In this document: in pieces, positions 12,574-19,328 of the stretch
Layout: every line of letters begins with the position of its first letter
Position numbering within the stretch: position 1 is the first letter of the stretch
Source: Prorocentrum cordatum
Taxonomy: Eukaryota > Sar > Dinophyceae > Prorocentrales > Prorocentraceae
Direction: 5' to 3'
DNA: 64,000 nt
Assembly (NCBI GenBank): GCA_963575745.1
Contig: CAUYUJ010015726.1
Span: 1,422,031-1,486,030 of the forward strand
Notes under the pieces: generated by a model
What the model saw: only the letters and a program-made list of their open reading frames with translations
Database searches by the model: none
Told to the model about the DNA's origin: nothing
Program-made: the position numbers and the translations under genes

Positions 12574-13110
12574 CGCGCCTCCGCGCCCCGCGCGCGCGAG
12601 CCCCGCGCGCCTCCACGAGGCAGAGCGGCTGCGCGCGGCGCTCAGTGATCTCCTTTATCATCATCCACCTTCCTTTCAGCGATCGACATCGCTTTCCTTC
12701 TCCTCATCTTTTTTCCTTCTCCTCATCGTCATCGCCGTCGCTTCACCTCCCCCAGAAGGAGGAGGAGGGGCGACGGGGGGAACAGCGATGGCGACCGCTT
12801 GGGGGAGGGGGGGAGGGGGGAGTAGGACGTGCACGGACCGAACCCTACGGGTTGCAAAAACAAGAGAGGAGGAGGAGGAGGTGGAGGAGGGATCATAGGA
12901 GGAGGGGGAGGGACGGGGGATGTAGCGACGGCGATCGCTTGTGTGAGGAGGGGGGGGATGGGGGGAGGTTGCGATGGCGATCGCCTGGAGGAGGAGGAGG
13001 AGGAGGAGAAGGAGAAGCGACAGCGATCGCTTGGGGGAGGGCGGGGAGGAGGAGGGAGAAGCAGAGAAGCGATACCGATCGCTAACTTAAGTAGGCGGCA
13101 ATCGTTTTGA
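12450..13110. repeat. AGCGAT-N4-ATCGCT dyad cluster 2, between divergent genes 1 and 2
   Basis: Dyads near 12451, 12677, 12789, 12925, 12973, 13018, 13068 and a half site near 13108, some with single mismatches. They occupy the divergent interval between cargo gene 1 (minus) and gene 2 (plus), the one place where two promoters would lie back to back. Otherwise the interval is GGA/TCC-rich and carries no gene. Confidence 0.82.
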
Positions 13111-13121
13111 ACGATCGCTGT

Positions 13122-13141
13122 GCATAGCCGTTGTCGGCTTT
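13122..13141 (+). promoter_or_regulatory. spliced-leader-like dyad before cargo gene 2
   Basis: CATAGCCGTTGTCGGCTTTG, compared with the dinoflagellate spliced-leader core AGCCATTTTGGCT, keeps TAGCC and GGCT with one extra base between. It lies 53 bases before the ATG. It may be a relict leader from a reintegrated mRNA or a promoter dyad. Confidence 0.4.
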
Positions 13142-13193
13142 GTAGTCGCGGGTGACGCCCGCGTGCGCGACGCGAGTGACGCCCGCGGGCGCC

Positions 13194-14678
13194 ATGGCGG
13201 CCGACCTGGTGAAGCAGCTGAAGGCCGCCAAGTCGGTCCTCGCCCAGATCGGGAAGAAGTCCGACGCGTACAAGGAGATCGCGGAGGCGCAGAGCGCCAT
13301 GGCGATGGCCATCATGGCGCCGTGGGCCTTCATCTCCGCCGAGGACTCGGCCATGCTGGTCCTGGAGATCGGCCAGATGCCTTTCGGCAAGAGGGCGCTT
13401 GCCACGCTGCTCGGCCGCGTCACGACGTTGGCGACGGCCTCAGCGCAAATGTTGGCCGCTAACGCGGCCGCAAGCGCGGAGCTGGCGGGGTCGGGCAGGA
13501 CGCCGATGCAGGACTTCTCGTCCATCCTCGCCTACCTCACGAAGAGGCAGTGGGACAAGATCCTGGACGAGCGCAACGACTTCATGGGTCGGGTTGCGGT
13601 CGTCCTGCAGGCTTGCAAATCCCTCGGGTGGCGCACGCTGCATGAGCCGACGGTTCAACTGGCGGCGTGCGTCGCCCTCCTCGTGGACGGCTTCGATTGG
13701 ACGATGCGCATGTGTCCGATGGCACAGTGGGGCTATTTCAAGCGGGCGAAAACATACGCCAAGAAGCTCCTGCCGTGGAAGTTGTGTAAGCAGCTTGCCG
13801 CGACCGAGCCGTCCTTCGTCAGCGAGCTCCCTGCGGACCCGACTGACATGCCGAAGGTGCACCCCGAGTGGTACTCGCGCGCGTATGGTGGCGGAGGGGA
13901 GGCCCCAGCAAACGAGTGCCCGCTGGACCGCACCATGTTGATGGTGCTGTGCGACGCGGTCCCGATGCGAGAGTCCAAGGCTCGCCTCAAGGCCACGTCC
14001 GATGGCAATCGGTCGTCCGTCGACATGGCGTTGCAGCTCGCGGAAAGGGCGATGACGATGCAGGGTGGCGGCCGCCAAGGTGCGCGAGACGGCGTGCCAT
14101 GCAGGCGTTGCACTCCGCAGCCCATTGCGCCCGCCACGGACGGCGCGATTCCGATCGGCGACACGGAGTCGGCGCCGCCGCCGACGACGCACAGCGCGGA
14201 GGAGGCCAGGGACAAGATCTTCGCGAAGCTCGGCGGCAAACAATGCCTGCCAGATGTGGCCAAGACGCCGCCGAGCGAAGACGAGTCGGAGGGCAGCGAC
14301 GGGGGCGACTCCGATAACAAGAGCGCCGACGGCGTGGAGGAGGCGGAGCCGCCGCCGCCGATGAAGAAGAAGCGCAAGGCCGCTGGCGACGGCCACCCCG
14401 CGCCCCCCAAAGCCAAGGCCAATGCGAAGAGGAAGAACAAGAAGAAGAAGAAGACTGAGGCCAAGCACGTGGGCGCGAAGGGGGTCAAGAAACCACCGAA
14501 ACCCGCATATGCGGTGGAATGGTCCCGCAACCAGGTCATGTGCCGCACGGGTATGAAAGGTCCAGGCCAGTCGACGGCCATCAAGTTCAGCGACCACGGC
14601 GGCAGCAGCGACAAGGCGATCGCTGCGGCTAAGAAGTGGGTGCGCAAACAGGAGAAGAAGCTCGGCATCCACACTTGA
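13194..14678 (+). CDS. cargo gene 2: helical protein with C-terminal AP2-like domain
   Basis: 494 residues from the ATG at 13194, chosen because it lies downstream of the leader-like dyad. Residues 1-280 are helical and non-repetitive (QLKAAKSVLAQIGKK, DFSSILAYLTKRQWDKI, LLVDGFDWTMRMCPMAQWGY). A disordered acidic then Lys-rich spacer follows (SEDESEGSDGGDSDN, RKNKKKKKTEAKH). The last 55 residues, VEWSRNQVMCRTG through IKFSDHGGSSDKAI and AAAKKWVRKQ, fit the AP2/ERF pattern of three strands and a helix found in plant, apicomplexan and dinoflagellate DNA-binding proteins and in some mobile-element nucleases. A sequence-specific DNA-binding role, perhaps on the element's own dyads, is an inference. 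The frame is intact. Confidence 0.68.
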   Translation: MAADLVKQLKAAKSVLAQIGKKSDAYKEIAEAQSAMAMAIMAPWAFISAEDSAMLVLEIGQMPFGKRALATLLGRVTTLATASAQMLAANAAASAELAGSGRTPMQDFSSILAYLTKRQWDKILDERNDFMGRVAVVLQACKSLGWRTLHEPTVQLAACVALLVDGFDWTMRMCPMAQWGYFKRAKTYAKKLLPWKLCKQLAATEPSFVSELPADPTDMPKVHPEWYSRAYGGGGEAPANECPLDRTMLMVLCDAVPMRESKARLKATSDGNRSSVDMALQLAERAMTMQGGGRQGARDGVPCRRCTPQPIAPATDGAIPIGDTESAPPPTTHSAEEARDKIFAKLGGKQCLPDVAKTPPSEDESEGSDGGDSDNKSADGVEEAEPPPPMKKKRKAAGDGHPAPPKAKANAKRKNKKKKKTEAKHVGAKGVKKPPKPAYAVEWSRNQVMCRTGMKGPGQSTAIKFSDHGGSSDKAIAAAKKWVRKQEKKLGIHT

Positions 14679-14769
14679 TCGGCAGGGGTGCTGCGACGAT
14701 GCAGCCTGCATGCGTGTGCTCGCACACGACTAGATAGCCGATTATGGCTATGAATAGGGAGTGGTGGAG

Positions 14770-15110
14770 GAGGGGCAGCGATGATGATCGCTTGGTGTAG
14801 GGATGGTTGTTCGGGGGGGTGCAGGGATGGAGTTGCATGACAGCGATGGGGATCGCTTGAGGTCGGTTGGGCAGGGCAGCGATGATGATCGATTGTGGTT
14901 GCAGGGATTGTAGATTAGTTTGCAGCGAGTGCAGATTGCAGCGATGGCGATCGCTTGGGGATTTCAGCGAGTGGAATTGCAGCTGTCGTGGAGATGGTGA
15001 TGGAGATTGCAGCGATGGCGATCGCTAGAGTGGACGTGGTGATGGGAGGGGAGGTGGATGAGGTGGAAGAGCAAGAGGCGGAGGAGCGATGGCGATCGCT
15101 GGGCATGTGC
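14770..15110. repeat. AGCGAT-N4-ATCGCT dyad cluster 3
   Basis: Six dyads (about 14780, 14843, 14880, 14940, 15013, 15087), the first ones with G or A substitutions in the spacer. It fills the interval between gene 2 and gene 3, which otherwise holds GTGG- and TTGCAG-rich DNA and no gene. Confidence 0.88.
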
Positions 15111-15140
15111 GCACATTGCGCACATCATTGCATGCATCAC

Positions 15141-15160
15141 ACTAGCCATTTGGGGCCCAG
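15141..15160 (+). promoter_or_regulatory. spliced-leader-like dyad before cargo gene 3
   Basis: ACTAGCCATTTGGGGCCCAG is the closest match in the window to the dinoflagellate leader core, sharing TAGCCATTT, the following GG and the terminal AG. It lies 65 bases before the ATG, after a GCGCACATCATTGCATGCAT stretch that is also found before gene 4 (16907-16930). Confidence 0.5.
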
Positions 15161-15224
15161 CAGGTGGCGCGCCAGCGCCTACACCAGGCCCAGCGCCTAC
15201 ACCTGCGCCTGCACCAGCGCCGCC

Positions 15225-16493
15225 ATGGCGCCGCCCCACAGCCGCGGCCGTCGCGATGCCGCCGAGGAGTTCTTCGCCTTCGCGAACGAGGCAGCGGGCG
15301 TCTTCGCAAACGCGGCGTTGGCTGCTCATGAGGAGGCGCCGCCCGAGGCCGCGGAGGAGCACGGGGAGGAGGCGCCGCCCGAGGCCGCGGAGGAGCAGGA
15401 GTCTCCTTTAACAGAGGCCGCCGCGAAGGAGCAGGAGGAGGCGTCCGAGGCGGGTGCGGAGGTCGAGACGCACGATGCGCCAGACGTGCTCCCGGAGATT
15501 GCGGCGTCGCCAGGCGAGGAGGGCGCGGAGGTCGAGGAACCCGCGGCGGCGGAGGGGCAGGCGGCGGAGGAGGAGGAGGAGGAGGAGGAAGCGGTGCCTC
15601 GCGAGGAGGTGCCCCTCGTCGAGGTCGTGTCCTCGCCGCAGGCGCGCGATCCTCGCGACAGCCGCTCGTCGGGCGGCCAGTCGGGCCGCTCGTCGCTGTC
15701 GCTCAGCGCGCCGCGGCCGTGCGTCTCGCGCCGCGATTTGGCGGCCGTGCGTCAGGCGGCAGCGGCTGCGGCGGCCGAGGAGTCAGCGGCCGCGCCGCCA
15801 GCGGCGGCTCCCGCGCCGCCCGCGCCGACGGCCGCGGAGCGCTCGCGGAACCGCAGCCCGCGCGCCCTCGACCCGCGCGCCAAGGGGTCGCAATGGCCTC
15901 GGGTGCCGCCCCACCCGCCTCTGGCGCCGCCCCCCCCTGAGGCCGTGGCCGCGGCGGCGTGGGCGAGGGTCTACGAGGAGCGCGCGGCTGGCCAGGGGGC
16001 GGGCTACACCGAGGAGCAGGTCGCCGACCTGCGCGGCGAGGCTGCGGCGGCGAAGGCCCTCGGCTTGCAGTGGTGGCAGCGCGGCCCTGCGGGCCCAGCC
16101 GAGGGGGGGCCCGAGACGTGGCGCGGCCAGCGGCACCGCGCCAACACCAAGCAGTGGGCCAACCGCGGGGGGAGGAACAGGGAGTACTTCGCGAAGAAGT
16201 ACGGCGGCGGCGCGCCAGGCAAGGTCCCCGCTGGGTCGCGCCCCGACCCCCGCAGCGGCGTCAAGGGCGGCGGCAAGGGCGGCGGCAAGGGCGAGTCCCT
16301 GGCTCCCCCCCCCGCGGGGCCGCCCCCGCCCGCCGCGGCGCCGCGCGCGGTGCGCCCGCGCATTGCGTCGCCCGCGCGCCCGCTGGCAACGGCGCCGACG
16401 CCAGGGGCAGCGCCGCGGCCATCGACAGCGCCGCTGCCGCCGTGGCGCAGAGGCGTCCCCGCCGCCGTCCCGCCGCCGTCGCGGCTGACGTGA
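15225..16493 (+). CDS. cargo gene 3: acidic/basic low-complexity protein
   Basis: 422 residues from the ATG at 15225. Residues 5-30 look ordered (RRDAAEEFFAFANEAAGVFA); then imperfect acidic repeats (EEAPPEAAEEHG, EEEEEEEEAVPREEVP), a Ser-rich segment and Ala/Pro runs. About residues 270-360 are the most protein-like: WARVYEERAAGQG, ALGLQWWQRG, and a Trp/Arg/Asn-rich patch QWANRGGRNREYFAKKYGGG, followed by a GGGKG basic tail. No known domain is recognised. The frame is intact despite extreme GC content, which argues for selection. Flanked by gene 2 and gene 4 in the same direction, each with its own upstream dyads. Confidence 0.5.
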   Translation: MAPPHSRGRRDAAEEFFAFANEAAGVFANAALAAHEEAPPEAAEEHGEEAPPEAAEEQESPLTEAAAKEQEEASEAGAEVETHDAPDVLPEIAASPGEEGAEVEEPAAAEGQAAEEEEEEEEAVPREEVPLVEVVSSPQARDPRDSRSSGGQSGRSSLSLSAPRPCVSRRDLAAVRQAAAAAAAEESAAAPPAAAPAPPAPTAAERSRNRSPRALDPRAKGSQWPRVPPHPPLAPPPPEAVAAAAWARVYEERAAGQGAGYTEEQVADLRGEAAAAKALGLQWWQRGPAGPAEGGPETWRGQRHRANTKQWANRGGRNREYFAKKYGGGAPGKVPAGSRPDPRSGVKGGGKGGGKGESLAPPPAGPPPPAAAPRAVRPRIASPARPLATAPTPGAAPRPSTAPLPPWRRGVPAAVPPPSRLT

Positions 16494-16589
16494 GGCGCGC
16501 GGCGCCCTGGCGCGGCGCCGCTGGCGCCTGCGCTGCAGGCGCGGCGCGCTGGGGGTGCGGCGCCTCTTCGCGCCGTGGGCGCGCATAAG

Positions 16590-16890
16590 CGATCTACATG
16601 CGATTGCCGCTCCAGGCGCTGTGGCAAAACGACCGCTTGTGTGTGCAATAGCGATTACGATCGCTTGTGTGTGCAATAGCGATTACGATCGCTGAGGGGA
16701 TGGGAGGTGTCGCTGAAGGGATGTGAGGATGAGGGCCGACGACTAACGATTACGATGTGTGGATGGGGATGTGAGGATGGGGATGGCTATTACGATCGCT
16801 GGCTGAGGGGATGTGACGACTTCTGGCGACGACTGACAAAGGCGACGACCGACGACGACAAAATTGGGTGGGGGAGCGATTCCGATCGCT
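16590..16890. repeat. AGCGAT-N4-ATCGCT dyad cluster 4
   Basis: Dyads with a TTACG or TTCCG spacer near 16648, 16677, 16791 (half) and 16877, plus weaker forms near 16587. The spacer type differs from the GGCG/GTCG of other clusters. No gene is visible between 16494 and 16928. Confidence 0.8.
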
Positions 16891-16928
16891 GGCCTTGTGC
16901 TCACAGCGCACGCATCATTGCACGCATT

Positions 16929-16948
16929 GCATGGCCATTGTCGGCTCC
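16929..16948 (+). promoter_or_regulatory. spliced-leader-like dyad before cargo gene 4
   Basis: GCATGGCCATTGTCGGCTCC keeps GCCATT and GGCTC of the leader core with one extra base. It lies 138 bases before the ATG of gene 4, in a 5' region homologous to that of gene 3. Confidence 0.42.
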
Positions 16949-17085
16949 ACGCGCAGCGCGCCCATCGGAGCGGATCGCCTGCGCCCAGCGGGGCGTGTCT
17001 CCATCGGCGCCCGCCCGCGCCGACGCCAGCGCCGACACGAGCGCCGTCGTCAGCACCGACGCCAGCTCCGTCGCCAGCACCGACC

Positions 17086-18054
17086 ATGTCGTCCGACGTC
17101 GCGGCAGCCTGCCCCGTCAAGACAGAGGAGGAGTGGTACACGGTCGGCTGCCCCGTCAGCAACTGCAAGGCCAAGTGCTACAAGGAGAGCCACGCGGAGT
17201 GCTTGGAGTGGCTCTTCAACCACTTGGCGACGTCGACGGCGGAGAGCCACAAGTTTCTCAAGACGGCGAGCGGGCCCAACTTAGAGGAGATCAACCGCCT
17301 CCTGGACGACGCCAACGCGGAGCGCCTCAGCGACAGCGAGGTGGCGGCGTGGCAGAAGCACCAGGCCGAGAAGGCGGCGGCAACCGCGGCCAACCCCTAC
17401 AAGACGGCGCCCGCCGCCAGCGCAGGGGCCGCCGCCGCGGCCGCCGCCAGCGCAGGGGCCGCCAGCAGTCGCGGGCGCGATCGCCGCGCGCGATCGCCTG
17501 CGCGCAGGCGCAGCAGCAGCCGCAGCCACCGCAGCCACCGCGGCCGCCCCGCGCCGCGCACGCCGCCCCGCGGCCGCGGAGACGACCGCGCCCCCGCGGC
17601 GGCGGCCAGCCTGGCGACTGCGGCGGCGCACAAGCTGCAGCAGACGGCGGAGCAGCTGCAGCAGCAGCAGCAGCAGATGCGGCAGCAGCAGCAGCATATA
17701 CAGCAGCAGCAGCAGCTACAGCAGCATATGCAGTTGCGGGTGCAATCGACTGCAAGCCTGACGGGGAAGGCTGCGCCGTCCGCGGCGCCCGCGGCGATGA
17801 ACCTGATCATGGCGCCCATGACAGGAGACGTCTCGCTGCCCGACGTGCCCCCCGAGACCGAGTTCAGGCTCAGCAAGGCGCGGGCCGATGCGCTCATGGA
17901 CTGCCTGAAGCGGGCGGAGCGCTGCGCCAAGGTGGCGAAGGAGACGTGCCTCAAGGCGTCTCAGGCGTTCGAGCAGGAGGAGACGTCCCTGAGGGCGGCG
18001 AGGGAGCAGGTCGCCGAGACGATGGGCGCGTCGGTGCAGCTCAGCGGGCTCTGA
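17086..18054 (+). CDS. cargo gene 4: Cys/His N-terminus, SR-like and Gln-rich protein
   Basis: 322 residues from the ATG at 17086. Residues 8-45 hold a possible zinc site (C-x10-GC-x4-C-x3-C-x5-H-x2-C with a following FNHL). A helical region follows (FLKTASGPNLEEINRLLDD), then an Arg/Ser-rich block (RRARSPARRRSSSRSHRS) reminiscent of SR proteins, a Gln-rich coil from CAG repeats (17640-17730), and an ordered C-terminus (LSKARADALMDCLKRAERCA, FEQEETSLRAAREQVAET). The mixture suggests a nucleic-acid-associated protein, but no family is recognised. The frame is intact. After the stop the DNA is GC-rich and then enters dyad cluster 5. Confidence 0.55.
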   Translation: MSSDVAAACPVKTEEEWYTVGCPVSNCKAKCYKESHAECLEWLFNHLATSTAESHKFLKTASGPNLEEINRLLDDANAERLSDSEVAAWQKHQAEKAAATAANPYKTAPAASAGAAAAAAASAGAASSRGRDRRARSPARRRSSSRSHRSHRGRPAPRTPPRGRGDDRAPAAAASLATAAAHKLQQTAEQLQQQQQQMRQQQQHIQQQQQLQQHMQLRVQSTASLTGKAAPSAAPAAMNLIMAPMTGDVSLPDVPPETEFRLSKARADALMDCLKRAERCAKVAKETCLKASQAFEQEETSLRAAREQVAETMGASVQLSGL

Positions 18055-18244
18055 ACAGTGGCAGCGGGCTTTGGCGCTGCTCAGCGGGCTCTGGCGCTTC
18101 CCAGCGACATGTGGGAGGCGACCCTGGAGCCCGACATCATCTTCGTCGCGGCTCGCTGGCGCTCTGTGGCGTTCGCCGCCTGCGGCCGCGGCCGCGGATC
18201 GCGCCGCCGCATGCTTATGAATATGAAATGAGGAGAAGGAGCAG

Positions 18245-18790
18245 GAGAATGAGGATGATAGCGATGTCGATCGCTGGGTGGGGGGTGGGGGGTAGCGATG
18301 TCGATCGCTTGGAGGAGGATAAGAAGGAGGAGGAGGATAGCGATGTCGATCGCTGGGGGAGAGGGGATAGCGATGTCGATCGCTGGGGGGAGGAGACGAA
18401 GGAGGAGGAGGAGGAGAAGGATACCGATGTCGATCGCTGGGGGTGAGGGGGGATAGCAATGCCGATCGCTGGGGGGAGGAGGATGAGGAGAAGTAGAGGG
18501 AGGATGAGGAGGATAGCGATGTCGATCGCTGGGGGGTGGGGGGTGGCGGGGGTGGGGTGGGGTGGGGGAAGGTGGATCGCGATGCCGATCGCTGGGGGAG
18601 AATGAGGAACAGGGGGAGCGATTGCGATCGCTTGGGGGAGGTAGCGATGTCGATCGCTTGGGGAAGAATGAGGATGATGAGACGGAGGGGAAGCGATGGT
18701 GATCGCTTGGGGGAGGTAGCGATGCCGATCGCTTGAGGGAAGAATGAGGATAATGAGCAGGAGAGGCATCGATGGTGATCGCGTGGGGAG
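18245..18790. repeat. AGCGAT-N4-ATCGCT dyad cluster 5 (densest)
   Basis: About fourteen dyads spaced 25-50 bases apart, many with a GTCG or GCCG spacer, in GGA-rich DNA. The cluster runs up to the central inverted repeat. Frames here give only Ser/Asp-Arg-His peptides from the dyads themselves, so there is no gene. Confidence 0.92.
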
Positions 18791-18810
18791 GTAGTTACCC
18801 TGGTAACTAC

Positions 18811-19139
18811 CGTAACTATCGCAAGTTACAACCAATGTTATCATTTTGTTATCCTTTTGTTATCCTTTGGTATCCTTTGTTATCCTGGTCACTGGGTCAG
18901 ATAGGATAACAAAAGGATAACAAAAAGATAACACTGGGTCAGATGGGATAACATGTTATCCTAACTGACCCAGTGTTATCCTTTTGTTATCCTAACTGAC
19001 TGGGTCAGATAGGATAACATGGGTCAGATAGGATAACATGTTATCCTAACTGACCCAGGGATCAGGATAACAAAGGATAACAAAGGATAACAAAAGGATA
19101 ACAAAAGGATAACATTGGTTGCCACTTACGATAGTTATG
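18811..19139. repeat. central long inverted repeat of GGATAAC iterons
   Basis: Arms of at least 95 bases pair about a centre at 18975: CGTAACTATCG (18811) with CGATAGTTATG (19139), ACCAATGTTA with TAACATTGGT, CTGGGTCAG with CTGACCCAG. Each arm is an array of GGATAAC/GTTATCC iterons at 8-10 base intervals. Two perfect 16-base palindromes GGATAACATGTTATCC lie at 18946-18961 and 19031-19046, each between CTGGGTCAG-type arms. The centre lies within 50 bases of the midpoint of the transposon. A replication origin, resolution site or protein-loading platform is possible; none can be chosen from sequence alone. Confidence 0.9.
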
Positions 19140-19238
19140 CCACTTATTCGAGTAAGTATCGACATCGAGCGATACTCACCGCTGCCTCCCCGAGCGATGC
19201 TGATCGCTGACGCGCGTAGCTTACCTGATAACGGCACT

Positions 19239-19259
19239 ACGCAACATGCGCGGCTCAAG
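19239..19259 (+). promoter_or_regulatory. spliced-leader-like end before cargo gene 5
   Basis: ACGCAACATGCGCGGCTCAAG ends with GGCTCAAG, the exact last eight bases of the dinoflagellate spliced leader; the first half matches poorly. It lies 70 bases before the ATG of gene 5. Confidence 0.4.
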
Positions 19260-19328
19260 AGCCAGCGACCGAGGTCGCTCGACTATCGGTGAGAGCGCAC
19301 CGCCAACGGTCGCGGGGCGTTGCGAGCG

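Noticed and set aside
18900-19115. Homing-endonuclease site related to GGGATAACA
   Set aside because: Only a nine-base resemblance in an iteron array; no LAGLIDADG or other nuclease gene is nearby.
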